Source of the DNA: Betaproteobacteria bacterium
Lineage (GTDB): Bacteria; Pseudomonadota; Gammaproteobacteria; Burkholderiales; Casimicrobiaceae
Reading direction: 5' to 3'
Assembly (NCBI GenBank): GCA_016720425.1
Contig: JADKKQ010000001.1
Span: 682,001 to 746,000, forward strand
DNA length: 64,000 bases
Shown here: in pieces, positions 44,510-53,579 of the stretch
Layout: each line of letters begins with the position of its first letter
Numbering within the stretch: position 1 is the first letter of the stretch
Program-made: the position numbers and the translations under genes
The notes under the pieces: model-generated
Databases searched by the model: none
Seen by the model: the letters and a program-made list of their open reading frames with translations, nothing else
Told to the model about the DNA's origin: nothing

Positions 44510-44782
44510 GTCGCGCCGCCAGCGGCGGACCATGCGATAGACGGTCAGCGCCATCGTGGCCGTGCGCAGCCAGCGCGCAAGACGCGGCAGGCCGAGGACC
44601 GGCGCGGCGACGCCGACCAGCAGCGACGCCGTGCCGCGCCCGGCGCCGCGCTCGCCGCGAGGGGGAGCGACGAACGCCTGCACGTCGCGCGCGGCCGCCG
44701 TGAAGCGCACGCGGTCGAGCTCGGCGCGCGTCGCCAGCAGCGCCTTGCGCTCGGCGACGGCGACCGGGGATGCGGCGCTCAC
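44507..44782 (-). CDS. yqjK: YqjK-like protein
   Basis: A 91-residue protein starting with GTG (44782), which overlaps the upstream stop as GTGA. It has a helical basic body (AERKALLATRAELDRVRFTA), one weak hydrophobic stretch, and a basic end (YRMVRRWRRD). Third gene of an operon equivalent to E. coli yqjDEK. Its stop codon lies inside the terminal repeat of the MITE, so the last residues may be shorter or altered compared with relatives. Function unknown. Confidence 0.75.
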   Translation of the reverse strand: MSAASPVAVAERKALLATRAELDRVRFTAAARDVQAFVAPPRGERGAGRGTASLLVGVAAPVLGLPRLARWLRTATMALTVYRMVRRWRRD

Positions 44783-45189
44783 CGCTCGCTCCGGAAGTGT
44801 TCGGCCAGCCACTGCCGGTCGCGCTCGAGTTCGGCCAGCGTCTGCGCGAACGGCGCCGGACCGTCGGCGTGGGCGGCGTGCAGCCGCGACCACGCGATCG
44901 CGGCGACGACGAGGTGGACGACGACGATCGCCGCCAGCGCGGCGAGCCGGTGCGTGTCCCAGAAGGCCACGACGACCAGCGCGCAGAGGCCGGCCCACGC
45001 GAACGCGAGCGCACCGCCGACGATCGCCCCCAGCACCAGCTGATTGCGCGCGCGATCGCGGCTTTCGGCGAACTCGAGCGCGGCCAGCTCGGCGCGCGTG
45101 CGCAGCAGCGCGAGCCCCGACTCGGCGAGCCGTCCGAGGGCACCGCGCAGTCCGGGTTGGCGCCCGCCGCCGGGCGCGTCGCCGCTCAC
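44779..45189 (-). CDS. yqjE: YqjE-like phage-holin-family (DUF1469) membrane protein
   Basis: A 136-residue protein with an amphipathic N-terminus (LGRLAESGLALLRTRAELAA LEFAESRDRA in two parts) and two membrane helices (LVLGAIVGGALAFAWAGLCA and LAALAAIVVVHLVVAAIAWS). The name holin is from family resemblance only; lysis is not implied. It lies between the yqjD-like and yqjK-like genes, with 13-base and overlapping junctions. Confidence 0.82.
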   Translation of the reverse strand: MSGDAPGGGRQPGLRGALGRLAESGLALLRTRAELAALEFAESRDRARNQLVLGAIVGGALAFAWAGLCALVVVAFWDTHRLAALAAIVVVHLVVAAIAWSRLHAAHADGPAPFAQTLAELERDRQWLAEHFRSER

Positions 45190-45202
45190 GACCGCGGTCC
45201 GG

Positions 45203-45514
45203 TCAACGACGGTTCAGCAGCAGGCCGGCGACGAAGCCGATCGCCGCGGCGGCGCCGATCGCCTGCCAGGGATGGTCGTGGACGAAGTCGTCGGTGGCGC
45301 GCGCGGCGACCTTCGCCCGGTCGACCGCCTGGCCTTCGAGTTCCTGCAGCCGGAGCTTGGCGTGCAGCAGCTTGGATTCGACCTGGTCGCGCAGGTTGCG
45401 GGCCTTCTCGCCGGTCTCGCCGGCGGCGTCCTTCAGCATCTCCTCGGCCTCGTAGAGCACGTTCGAGAATTCCTCGACGACCTTTTCGCGGGTGCGTTCG
45501 GCAGGTGCGGACAT
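45203..45514 (-). CDS. yqjD: YqjD/ElaB-family (DUF883) membrane-anchored protein
   Basis: A 103-residue protein with a long charged helix (EEFSNVLYEAEEMLKDAAGE, NLRDQVESKLLHAKLRLQEL) and a C-terminal membrane anchor, DDFVHDHPWQAIGAAAAIGF then VAGLLLNRR. E. coli YqjD and ElaB of this family bind ribosomes and are made in stationary phase. The ATG at 45514 has AAGGAG seven or eight bases upstream. First gene of the operon, with a clear promoter about 63 bases ahead. Confidence 0.88.
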   Translation of the reverse strand: MSAPAERTREKVVEEFSNVLYEAEEMLKDAAGETGEKARNLRDQVESKLLHAKLRLQELEGQAVDRAKVAARATDDFVHDHPWQAIGAAAAIGFVAGLLLNRR

Positions 45515-45576
45515 GGCGAAACTCCTTGAATGGAAGAAGAGGGCGCGCACGGAACCAGCGCCGGCGACGCGTTTCG

Positions 45577-45604
45577 ATTATAGCCCCGCCCCCCGGCGGA
45601 GCAA
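45577..45604 (-). promoter_or_regulatory. Promoter of the yqjDEK-like operon
   Basis: On the minus strand TTGCTC (45604-45599), a 16-base spacer and a perfect TATAAT (45582-45577) stand out from the GC-rich surroundings, 63 bases before the yqjD-like start. The rest of the 178-base divergent gap before the cupin gene shows no gene. Confidence 0.6.
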
Positions 45605-45692
45605 GTTGCGGCAGAATGCCGTGGATGCCAGTCCGATGCCCCGACCTGTCGGCGCGGCCCGGCGATCCGACGTGCTCGACGAAAGGAACGCG

Positions 45693-46193
45693 ATGAATCG
45701 CCTGAAGCTGCCCGCGCTGGACCCCGCCACCGTCGCCGACGTCCGCGGCTGCGGCTATCCCGAGCCCTTTCGCTCGCGCATGGGCGACCGGTCCAAAAAG
45801 AAGCTCGGCGACGCGGCGGGGCTGACCCGGTTCGGCGTCAATCTGGTGACGCTGGGTCCCGGCGGCCAGTCCGCGCTTCGGCACTGGCACACGCTGGAGG
45901 ACGAGTTCGTCTACGTGCTGGAGGGCGAACTGGTGCTCGTTTCCAATGCCGGCGAGCAGCGGCTGACCGCGGGCATGTGCGCCGGCTATCGGGCCGGCCA
46001 CCGCGATGCGCATCACTTCGTCAACCGCAGCGCGGCGCCGGCCCGCTATCTGGAGATCGGCAACCGGGTCGACGGCGACAACGCGCTGTATCCGGACGAC
46101 GACCTCATGTGGTGCGAGGACGAGGCCGGCGTGTTTGCGGCCCGCAAGGACGGACGGCGCTATGCTGCGACGGACAGCGGTGCAGCGGATTGA
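45693..46193 (+). CDS. Cupin-domain protein
   Basis: A 166-residue single-cupin protein. Cupin motif 1 is HWHTLEDEFVYVLEGEL (His-x-His and Glu metal ligands, near residues 70-86) and motif 2 is AGHRDAHHFVNRS near 108-120. FGVNLVTLGPGGQSALRHW leads in. Related proteins act as isomerases or auxiliary proteins; the substrate is unknown. The start MNRLKLPALDPATV at 45693 follows GAAAGGAA; an upstream in-frame region overlaps the divergent promoter and is not used. Confidence 0.82.
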   Translation: MNRLKLPALDPATVADVRGCGYPEPFRSRMGDRSKKKLGDAAGLTRFGVNLVTLGPGGQSALRHWHTLEDEFVYVLEGELVLVSNAGEQRLTAGMCAGYRAGHRDAHHFVNRSAAPARYLEIGNRVDGDNALYPDDDLMWCEDEAGVFAARKDGRRYAATDSGAAD

Positions 46194-46268
46194 ATCGTCG
46201 CGGCAGCGGCCGCATATTATGGGGTGCGGCCAACCGGGCCGCCTCGTTCCGTGAAGGAGTAGGGAGAC

Positions 46269-46694
46269 ATGGCCGACTACGACGCAACCAACGCAGCGGT
46301 TGCCGGCAATCCGCCGGTGTCGGGGGCGCTGCTCGCGTACCTCATGGTCGGCCTGGGCGCGATCACCGCGCTGGTCTCGGCCGGCGGTGTCGTCGTTGCC
46401 GCCCCGCTGGTGGGGCTGTTCGGGATCATCGGGGTCATCGTCGCCTATGTGAAGCGCGACGAGGCCGAGGGCACCTGGGTCGCCTCGCACCTGCGCTGGC
46501 TGATCCGCACGTTCTGGTACTCGACCTTCTGGGGCGTGGTCGGCGGCGTCATCTTCGTGCTGCTGTTCATCGTCTTCCTGCTGGGGCCGCTGCTCGCCTT
46601 CGGCATCTGGGGCGTGACCTCGCTGTGGGTGATCTACCGGGTGATCCGCGGCTACCTGCTGTTCAAGGACAGCCGGCCGATACCCGGGATGTGA
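46269..46694 (+). CDS. DUF4870-like membrane protein
   Basis: A 141-residue protein with three membrane segments (LLAYLMVGLGAITALVSAGG, FWGVVGGVIFVLLFIVFLLG, LLAFGIWGVTSLWVIYRVIR). The short charged loop VKRDEAEGTWVASHLRWLIR, with its W-x3-H, is typical of small YrhK/DUF4870-type proteins. GAAGGAG precedes the start. No function is assigned. Convergent with dacB. Confidence 0.75.
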   Translation: MADYDATNAAVAGNPPVSGALLAYLMVGLGAITALVSAGGVVVAAPLVGLFGIIGVIVAYVKRDEAEGTWVASHLRWLIRTFWYSTFWGVVGGVIFVLLFIVFLLGPLLAFGIWGVTSLWVIYRVIRGYLLFKDSRPIPGM

Positions 46695-46708
46695 CCCGCA
46701 CCGACCCT

Positions 46709-46738
46709 GCGGCGGCGGCTCGCTTCGTGCGCCGCCGC
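46709..46738. terminator. Hairpin between the DUF4870-like gene and dacB
   Basis: GCGGCGGC (46709-46716) pairs with GCCGCCGC (46731-46738) over a 14-base loop in the 52-base convergent gap. No T-run. Weak terminator candidate for both directions. Confidence 0.4.
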
Positions 46739-46746
46739 GCCGCCGG

Positions 46747-48232
46747 TCAGCGCAGCTGCGTGGGCGACCAGCCCGCGGCGTTGGCGTGGACCCACTGCAC
46801 CAGCGTGTCGATCGCCGCCTGCGCGCGGCCGGCGTTCGGGTGGTTCACCAGCGCCACGACGATCCAGCGCCGGCCGGCCGCGTCGAGCACGTAGCCGGCG
46901 ATCGCGCGCACGCCTTCGAGCGTGCCGGTCTTCAGCAGCCCCTGGCCGGCGACGCTGCCGTTCTGGAACCGCCGCTGCAGCGTGCCGTCGGTCGCGGCAA
47001 CCGCCAGCGAGCTCGCGAACTCGTCGCGCACCTTGCTGGCGTTGGCGGCACGCAGCAGGCGCGCGAGGCTGCCCGCGCTGATCCGCTCCTGCCGCGACAA
47101 TCCCGAGCCGTTGTCGAGCCGCAGTTCGGGCATGCGCAGCTTGTGGCCCGCCAGCCAGGCGTGCACCGCGGCGGTCGCCTTGGCGGTCGTGGCCGGAGGC
47201 GGCGCGTGCGTGGTGGCGAGCGTCAGGAACACCTGCCGCGCCATCACGTTGTTGGACAGCTTGTTGACGTCGCGGATGACGTCGTACAGCGGTGCGGATT
47301 CGAGGACCGCGAAGGGCGCGGTTCGGGCCGGGGCGGTGCCGTTGCGCCACTGGCCGCCGAACCGCCCGCCGGCTTCGCGAAAGTAGGTCTCGAACATCCC
47401 GTGCACGTAGGTCGGGTGGTCGAGCAGCGCCACCCACCACTCGCGCTCGCCGCAGGCGACCGGGTAGCTGCCGGCGAAGCTCGCCTGCGCCGAGCTGCCG
47501 AGATCGACGAAGCTCGCGCCGAGGCTGCCGCGCCAGTCGCCGCAACCCCGGGGCGGCGCCGGGTGCCGCGCCGACGCCGACGCGGCCCAGCGCGGGCTCG
47601 GCCCGGAGGTCGATCGCATTGCCGGCGGCATTCGGGGCGAAGACGAAGCGCACCGACTTGAAATTGACCAGCAGCGCGTCCGGGCCGACGTTGTAGGGCT
47701 TCAGCGGCTCGTTGTCGAAGCCGGACGGATCGTGATTGCCGGCGGCGAAGTGCGAGCGGTCGAGGACCAGGTCGCCGTCGATCTCGTGCAGCCCGCGCGC
47801 CTTCAGCTGCGCCATGAACGACTGCCACTGCTCGATGGTGACTTTGGGGTCGCCGTAGCCCTTGAGCACCAGGTCGCCGTGCAGGACGCCGCCGTCGAGC
47901 GTGCCGTCGAGGTAGGCCTCGGTGCGCCAGCGGTAGTCGACGCCGAGGAGTTCCAGCGCGGCGAAGCTCGTCACCAGCTTCATCACCGACGCCGGGTTGA
48001 GCGGCAGGTCGGGCTGGTGGGCGAACAGCGGCCGCGCGGCGCCGATCTCCTGCACGACCAGCGCGACGCCGGACATCGGCACCTGCGCCTGGACGAAGCC
48101 GCGCACGATCGGGCGGGGCAGCGCGGCCTGCACCGCACCGGCCGCCAGCGCGACGACCAGCAGCGCCAGCGCCGTCGCCGGCGCGCTCAGTGCCTGCTTC
48201 AAACCGCCACGGGTGGACACCGGGTATCTCAT
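46747..48232 (-). pseudogene. dacB: D-alanyl-D-alanine carboxypeptidase/endopeptidase (PBP4), interrupted by one frameshift
   Basis: Together the two halves make a complete PBP4 of about 495 codons. The first frame starts MRYPVSTRGGLKQAL with a signal peptide and the SxxK nucleophile motif NPASVMKLVTSFAAL. It runs to GRVGVGAAPG. The second frame continues from CGDWRGSLGASFVDLGSSAQ, with SNN (KLSNNVMARQVF) and KTG (GLLKTGTLEGVRAIAGYV). The switch falls at the CCCCGGGG run near 47545-47557, and the total length is 3n+1, fitting one extra base. All three penicillin-binding motifs survive, so a sequencing error is likely. If real, the gene is inactive. Its ATG overlaps the bioA stop as ATGA. Periplasmic peptidoglycan enzyme. 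Confidence 0.8.
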
Positions 48233-49560
48233 GCCGCATCCAGGATCCCGGCGACCCGCGTCGCCAGCAGTTCGAACTCGGCGTCGGTCACGATGTAAGG
48301 CGGCATCAGGTACACGGTGCGGCCGATCGGCCGCAGCAGCAGCTCGCGGGCGAGCGCCTCGGCGAAGAACCAGCGCGCGAAGTCGGGGCGCGCGGTCTCG
48401 ACGTCGAAGGCGAGGATCATCCCGCGCTGGCGGAAGTGGCGCACTCGCGGGTGCCGTGCCAGCGGGGCGGCGAGCGCCCGCCAGCGCTCCGCGGTGGCGC
48501 GGTTCGCGGCCACGACATCGTCGTCGCGGAAGATGTCCAGCACCGCCAGCGCGGCGCGGCAGGCGAGCGCGTTGCCGGTGTACGAATGCGAGTGCAGGAA
48601 CCCGCGCCCGGGATCGTCGTCGTAGAACGCGTCGTACACCGCGTCGGTGCACAGCACGGCGGACAGCGGCAGGTAGCCGCCGGTGATGCCCTTGGACAGG
48701 CAGAGGAAGTCCGGGGCCGGCGCGGCGGCCTGTTCCCAGGCGAAGAAGGTTCCCGTCCGACCGAAGCCGGTCATGATCTCGTCGGCGATCAGCAGCACCT
48801 CGTAGCGGGTGCAGAGCGCGCGCGCCAAGGCCAGGTAGTGCGGGTCGTGCATCACCATGCCCGAGGCGCCCTGCACCAGCGGCTCGACGATCAGCGCCGC
48901 GGTCGTCGCGTGGTGCGCGGCGAGGTGGGCCTCGAGCCGCGCGGCGGCGCGCTCGGCGACGTCGCGCGCCGACTCTCCGGGCCGCGCCTGGCGCAGGTCG
49001 GGGTTGGGAACGAGCGCGTTGCGGTGGAGCAGCGGCGCGTAGGTGTCGCGGAAGATCGCCACGTCGGTCACCGCCAGTGCGCCCAGCGTCTCCCCGTGGT
49101 AACTGCCCTCGAGGCTGACGAACTGGCGCTTGGACGGGCGGCCGCGATTGTGCCAGTAGTGGAACGCCATCTTGAGCGCGATCTCGGTGGCCGACGCGCC
49201 GTCGGAACCGTAGAACGCGTGCCCCAGCCCCGCCGGCGCCAGCGCTGCGAGCCGCTCCGACAGCTCGACCACCGGCCGATGGGTGAAGCCCGCCAGCATC
49301 GCGTGCTCGAGCGTGGCGAGCTGGTTGACCAGCGCCGCGTTGATGCGCGGGTTGGCGTGGCCGAAGAGGTTGACCCACCAGGAACTCACGGCGTCGAGAT
49401 AGCGGCGGCCCTCGAAGTCGAACAGCCAGGCGCCCGCACCGCGTGCGATGGGAACGATCGGCAAGGTCTCGTGCGCCTTCATCTGCGTGCACGGGTGCCA
49501 GACCGCCCGGCGGCTGCGGGTCACCCAGGCGCGATTGGCCGCGTCGCCGATCGTCGTCAT
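48229..49560 (-). CDS. bioA: Adenosylmethionine--8-amino-7-oxononanoate transaminase
   Basis: PLP enzyme of biotin synthesis (KAPA to DAPA). A 443-residue protein: VWHPCTQMKAHETLPIVPIA near the start is BioA-specific. SSWWVNLFGHANPRI, FYGSDGASATEIALKMAFHY, SLEGSYHGETLGALAVTD, ADEIMTGFGRTGTFFAWEQA, and the PLP-binding Lys in LCLSKGITGGYLPLSAV follow. HSHSYTGNALACRAAL completes it. It is flanked by pip and dacB on the same strand; no other bio genes are nearby. Confidence 0.96.
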   Translation of the reverse strand: MTTIGDAANRAWVTRSRRAVWHPCTQMKAHETLPIVPIARGAGAWLFDFEGRRYLDAVSSWWVNLFGHANPRINAALVNQLATLEHAMLAGFTHRPVVELSERLAALAPAGLGHAFYGSDGASATEIALKMAFHYWHNRGRPSKRQFVSLEGSYHGETLGALAVTDVAIFRDTYAPLLHRNALVPNPDLRQARPGESARDVAERAAARLEAHLAAHHATTAALIVEPLVQGASGMVMHDPHYLALARALCTRYEVLLIADEIMTGFGRTGTFFAWEQAAAPAPDFLCLSKGITGGYLPLSAVLCTDAVYDAFYDDDPGRGFLHSHSYTGNALACRAALAVLDIFRDDDVVAANRATAERWRALAAPLARHPRVRHFRQRGMILAFDVETARPDFARWFFAEALARELLLRPIGRTVYLMPPYIVTDAEFELLATRVAGILDAA

Positions 49561-49581
49561 CCCCTCGTCCCGGCGCCGTGG

Positions 49582-50634
49582 TCAGCTGCGTGCCGGCGCC
49601 GCGCCGCCTTCCGCGGTCAGCCGTGCGCGCATCCGCAGCATCGCGGCGACGAGCTCGCGCGTGATGCCCGGCTCGCGGATCGAGTGGCCGGCGTCGGGGA
49701 CCACGACGTACTCGGCTTCCGGCCACGCCCGCGCCAGCGCATCGGCGGTGACCGGCGGGCAGACGACGTCGTAGCGGCCCTGGACGATGGTGCAGGGCAG
49801 GTGGCGGATGCGGTCGATCTGCTGCAGCAACTCGTCGTCGGCGAGAAACGCGCGGTTGACGAAGTAGTGGGCCTCGATGCGCGCGATGGCGAGCGAGGCG
49901 GCGGGATCGCCCTCGGCCCGCGCCGGGTCGTTGTCCGGCAGCAGGGCGACGCAGGCGCCCTCGTAGCGGTCCCAGGCAGCGGCGGCGGGCAGGTGGACGG
50001 CGGGATCGGGATCGGTCAGCCGGCGGTAGTAGCTGCCGAGGAGATCGCTGCGCTCCGGCTCGGGGAGGAACTCGGCGAACGCGCGCCAGGCCTCGGGAAA
50101 GACGACCCGCATGCCCTCCATGAACCAGTCGATCTCGGCCGGCCGGGCGAGGAAGACGCCGCGCAGCACCAGTCCCAGGCAGCGCTCGGGGTAGGCCTGC
50201 GCGTAGGCAAGCGCGAGCGTCGACCCCCACGAACCGCCGAACAGCAGCCAGCGGTCGACGCCGAGATGGGCGCGCAGGCGCTCCATGTCGGCGATGAGGT
50301 GCCAGGTCGTGTTGTCGACGAGTTCAGCGTAGGGGGTCGAGCGTCCCGCGCCGCGCTGGTCGAAGAGGACGATGCGCCAGAATTCCGGGTCGAAGAACCG
50401 GCGGTGGTGGGGCAGGCAGCCGCCGCCGGGGCCGCCGTGCAGGAACACCACCGGCACGCCATAGGGGTTGCCGCTCGACTCCCAGTAGAGCGCGTGCCGC
50501 ATGTCGACCGCGAGCCGGCCGGCGGCTTCGGGCTCGACTTCCGGAAACAGCGGGGCGTCGTGGGGGGCAGTGGAGGGCACGGAAGCGGCGTCTGGGTGGT
50601 CGATGGAAGCCGACGGCGCCTTGCCGTCCGGCAC
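49582..50634 (-). CDS. pip: Prolyl aminopeptidase
   Basis: Releases N-terminal proline from peptides. About 350 residues, alpha/beta-hydrolase fold: FLHGGPGGGCLPHHRRFFDP (oxyanion loop), FDQRGAGRSTPYAEL, the Ser nucleophile in FGGSWGSTLALAYAQAYPER, Asp in GRYDVVCPP and His in DAGHSIREPG. LFPEVEPEAAGRLAVDMRHA is the usual family N-terminus. No ATG precedes it; a GTG at 50634 (VPDGKAPSAS) is the best start, though its ribosome site is poor. It is followed by bioA after 21 bases. Confidence 0.93.
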   Translation of the reverse strand: MPDGKAPSASIDHPDAASVPSTAPHDAPLFPEVEPEAAGRLAVDMRHALYWESSGNPYGVPVVFLHGGPGGGCLPHHRRFFDPEFWRIVLFDQRGAGRSTPYAELVDNTTWHLIADMERLRAHLGVDRWLLFGGSWGSTLALAYAQAYPERCLGLVLRGVFLARPAEIDWFMEGMRVVFPEAWRAFAEFLPEPERSDLLGSYYRRLTDPDPAVHLPAAAAWDRYEGACVALLPDNDPARAEGDPAASLAIARIEAHYFVNRAFLADDELLQQIDRIRHLPCTIVQGRYDVVCPPVTADALARAWPEAEYVVVPDAGHSIREPGITRELVAAMLRMRARLTAEGGAAPARS

Positions 50635-50747
50635 TCCTGTCCGAGGCTTGCGCGGGAGGCGTGGCGAAGGGCAAAGTATGCAGCAAAACCGGAGCCGGCG
50701 TTCCCGCTCGAACGGCTTGTCGCCGCGCAGACGTCGGGCGCTGCTTC

Positions 50748-50753
50748 TATAAT
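50748..50753 (+). promoter_or_regulatory. Consensus -10 box upstream of the xylX-like gene
   Basis: A perfect TATAAT stands in GC-rich sequence 65 bases before the ATG at 50818. No good -35 is visible 16-18 bases upstream, so an activator may be needed. It would drive xylX and the aldehyde dehydrogenase gene. The rest of the 183-base gap holds nothing else recognisable. Confidence 0.5.
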
Positions 50754-50817
50754 GCAGAGGATCGCCCACCGGCAGGCCCACGGTGGGGACCGCGCTCCCA
50801 TTCCTTCCCGATCCGCC

Positions 50818-52002
50818 ATGAAAACTCGCCTCGCTCCCGCTGCCTGCCTGCCCGCCGACCTGGCTCGCGCGACCCTCGTCGGCCGCGTCTGGTCCGAACG
50901 CGAAGGCGGCCCCGTGCCGGTCGTCGTCCGCGGTGACGCGGTGTACGACCTCTCGCGGCTGGCCCCGACGGCGAGCGATCTGTTCGAATACGACGATCCG
51001 GTGGCGGCCATCCGCGGCGCCGGCGAGTTGCCCCGCGTCGCGTCGCTGGTCGACGTGCTGCGGGCCGCGTCCGAGCACGACCGCGACCCGCCCGACGCGT
51101 GGCTGATCGCCCCCTGCGACCTGCAGGCGATCAAGGCCGCCGGCGTCACCTTCGTCGCCAGCATGCTGGAGCGCGTGATCGAGGAGCAGGCGCGCGGCGA
51201 CGCCGCGCGCGCCGAGGCGGTGCGCCGGTCGATCGTCGCGGTGATCGGCGCCAACCTGTCCAGGATCCGGCCGGGCTCGCCCGAGGCGGCGCGCCTGAAG
51301 CAGGTGCTGATCGCCGAGGGCGCGTGGTCGCAGTACCTCGAGGTCGGCATCGGGCCGGACGCCGAGATCTTCACCAAGGCGCAGCCGCTGTCGGCGGTGG
51401 GCACCGGCGCCGACGTCGGCATCCATCCCAAGTCGGAGTGGAACAACCCCGAGCCCGAGATCGTGCTGGCGGTGAACAGCAGCGGCGAAACGGTGGGCGC
51501 GACGCTCGGCAACGACGTCAACCTGCGCGACTTCGAGGGCCGCAGCGCTCTGCTGCTGCTGGGCAAGGCCAAGGACAACAACGCGTCCTGCGCGATCGGG
51601 CCGTTCATCCGGCTGTTCGACGAGCACTTCGGCATCGACGACGTGCGCGCCTGCGAGCTGTCGATGCGGGTCGACGGCCCCGACGGCTTCGTGCTCGAAG
51701 GAGCGAGCTCGATGGCGAAGATCAGCCGCGATCCGCTCGACCTGGTGGCGCAGGCGATCGGCGACTACCACCAGTACCCGGACGGGCTCGTGCTCTTCCT
51801 CGGCACGATGTTCGCGCCGACCAAGGATCGGCACGCGGCCGGGCAGGGCTTCACCCACGTCGTCGGCGACATCGTCAGCGTGTCGACGCCTCGCCTCGGC
51901 ACGCTGGTCAACCGCGTCGAGCGCTGCGATCGGGTCGCCCCGTGGACCTTCGGCGCGGCGGCGCTGATGCGCCACCTCGCGCACCGCGGGCTCCTGCATT
52001 GA
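50818..52002 (+). CDS. xylX: 2-keto-3-deoxy-pentonate dehydratase, XylX-like (fumarylacetoacetase fold)
   Basis: A 394-residue protein resembling Caulobacter XylX throughout: ARATLVGRVW at the start, LQAIKAAGVTFVASMLERVI, WSQYLEVGIGPDAEIFTKAQ, WNNPEPEIVL (metal-binding acids near residues 212-214), GNDVNLRDFEGRSALLLLGK, KDNNASCAIGPFIRLFDE and QYPDGLVLFLGTMFAPTKDR. XylX converts 2-keto-3-deoxy-D-xylonate (or arabinonate) to 2-oxoglutarate semialdehyde in the Weimberg pathway. The following aldehyde dehydrogenase gene (70-base gap) fits the next step. Alternative: another sugar-acid dehydratase of the same FAH group. Confidence 0.85.
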   Translation: MKTRLAPAACLPADLARATLVGRVWSEREGGPVPVVVRGDAVYDLSRLAPTASDLFEYDDPVAAIRGAGELPRVASLVDVLRAASEHDRDPPDAWLIAPCDLQAIKAAGVTFVASMLERVIEEQARGDAARAEAVRRSIVAVIGANLSRIRPGSPEAARLKQVLIAEGAWSQYLEVGIGPDAEIFTKAQPLSAVGTGADVGIHPKSEWNNPEPEIVLAVNSSGETVGATLGNDVNLRDFEGRSALLLLGKAKDNNASCAIGPFIRLFDEHFGIDDVRACELSMRVDGPDGFVLEGASSMAKISRDPLDLVAQAIGDYHQYPDGLVLFLGTMFAPTKDRHAAGQGFTHVVGDIVSVSTPRLGTLVNRVERCDRVAPWTFGAAALMRHLAHRGLLH

Positions 52003-52072
52003 CGGCGCCCCGGCCGGCCGGGACGCGGGCGGCCGGAGGCGCGCAACCTCACCTCACCAGGACGCAGAATCC

Positions 52073-53515
52073 ATGACCGCTTCGCTGTTTCGCAACTACA
52101 TCGCCGGCGAGTGGGTGGCCGGGGCGACCACGACGATCAATCGCAATCCCTCCGACCGCTCCGACGTGATCGGCGAGTACGCGCAGGCCGACGCGGCGCA
52201 GACGCGCGCCGCGGTGGCGGCCGCCAGGGCGGCGTTTCCGGCCTGGTCGACCGGCCCGGTGCAGGAGCGCGCGAACATCCTCGAGCGGGCCGCGACCGAG
52301 ATTCTCGCCCGCAAGGACGAGCTGGGGCGGCTCTTGTCGCGCGAGGAAGGCAAGACGCTGCCCGAGGGCATCGGCGAGGCGATGCGCGCCGGCTACATCT
52401 TCCGGTTCTTCGCCGGCGAGGTGCTGCGGATGGCGGGCGAGAAGCTCCCGTCGGTGCGCCCGGGCGTCGACGTCGAGATGACGCGCGAGCCGATCGGCGT
52501 CGTGGGGCTGATCTCGCCCTGGAACTTCCCGATCGCCATTCCCGCGTGGAAGATCGCGCCGGCGCTCGCCTACGGCAACACCGTGGTGATGAAGCCCGCC
52601 GACCTCGTGCCCGGCTGCGCCTGGGCGCTGGCCGACATCCTCGTGCGCGCGGGACTGCCGGCCGGCGTGTTCAACCTGGCCATGGGGCGCGGATCGGTCG
52701 TCGGCGAGACGCTGGTCAACCACCCCGACGTCGCCGCGCTCTCGTTCACCGGGTCGGTGGAGACCGGGCGCGCGATCGCGGCCAAGATGGCGGCGCGGAT
52801 GGCGAAGCTGCAGCTGGAGATGGGCGGCAAGAACCCGCTGGTCGTGCTCGACGATGCCGACCTGCCCACCGCCGTCAACTGTGCGCTGCAGGGGGCCTAT
52901 TTCTCGACCGGCCAGCGCTGCACGGCGTCGTCGCGGCTGATCGTGACCCGGGGGATTCACGACCGCTTCGTCGCCGCGCTCACCGACCGGCTGGCGGCAC
53001 TGAAGGTCGACGATGCGCTGGCGCCGGGCACCGACCTCGGGCCGGTGGTCGATCAGAGCCAGCTCGACACCGACCTGCGCTACGTCGCGATCGGCCGCGA
53101 CGAAGGCGCGCAGCTGGCCTTCGGCGGCGAGCGCCTGGAGCGGCCCAAGGACGGGTTCTACCTCGCGCCGGCGCTGTTCACCGAGGCGACGAACGCGATG
53201 CGCATCGCACGCGAGGAGATCTTCGGCCCGGTGGCGGCGGTCATCCGCGCGGCCGACTACGACGAGGCGCTGGCCGTCGCCAACGACACCGAGTTCGGCC
53301 TCTGCTCGGGCATCGTGACGACGTCGCTGAAGCACGCCTCGCACTTCAAGCGCCAGGCGCAGGCCGGGATGGTGATGGTGAACCTGCCCACCGCCGGCGT
53401 CGACTATCACGTGCCCTTCGGCGGCCGCAAGGGGTCGAGCTACGGCCCGCGCGAGCAGGGTCGCTACGCGGCGGAGTTCTTCACCACGGTGAAGACCGCC
53501 TACATCGCGCCCTGA
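52073..53515 (+). CDS. Aldehyde dehydrogenase, 2-oxoglutarate-semialdehyde (2,5-dioxovalerate) dehydrogenase type
   Basis: A 480-residue ALDH with LISPWNFPIAIPAWKIAPAL, the general-base Glu in LQLEMGGKNPLV (E249), and the nucleophile Cys in STGQRCTASS (C283). EEIFGPVAAVIRA and the ending VDYHVPFGGRKGSSYGPREQ follow. The ending and pairing with XylX point to oxidation of the semialdehyde to 2-oxoglutarate, which enters the TCA cycle. Sequence alone cannot exclude other short-chain semialdehydes. It is convergent with the FAH-type hydrolase gene (64-base GC-rich gap). Confidence 0.85.
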   Translation: MTASLFRNYIAGEWVAGATTTINRNPSDRSDVIGEYAQADAAQTRAAVAAARAAFPAWSTGPVQERANILERAATEILARKDELGRLLSREEGKTLPEGIGEAMRAGYIFRFFAGEVLRMAGEKLPSVRPGVDVEMTREPIGVVGLISPWNFPIAIPAWKIAPALAYGNTVVMKPADLVPGCAWALADILVRAGLPAGVFNLAMGRGSVVGETLVNHPDVAALSFTGSVETGRAIAAKMAARMAKLQLEMGGKNPLVVLDDADLPTAVNCALQGAYFSTGQRCTASSRLIVTRGIHDRFVAALTDRLAALKVDDALAPGTDLGPVVDQSQLDTDLRYVAIGRDEGAQLAFGGERLERPKDGFYLAPALFTEATNAMRIAREEIFGPVAAVIRAADYDEALAVANDTEFGLCSGIVTTSLKHASHFKRQAQAGMVMVNLPTAGVDYHVPFGGRKGSSYGPREQGRYAAEFFTTVKTAYIAP

Positions 53516-53579
53516 CGCGGCGGGCAGACCCGGCGCGCCGGTGCGCTGCCGTCGCGGCGCCGGTCGCGAACGACGCCGA

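Noticed and set aside
44779..45189. Phage holin suggesting a prophage remnant
   Set aside because: The gene sits in a yqjDEK-type operon with a normal promoter; no other phage genes exist.
53516..53579. GC palindromes (CCGGCGCGCCGG) as an attachment site or terminator
   Set aside because: Short GC palindromes are expected by chance at this base composition; no supporting T-run or duplication.
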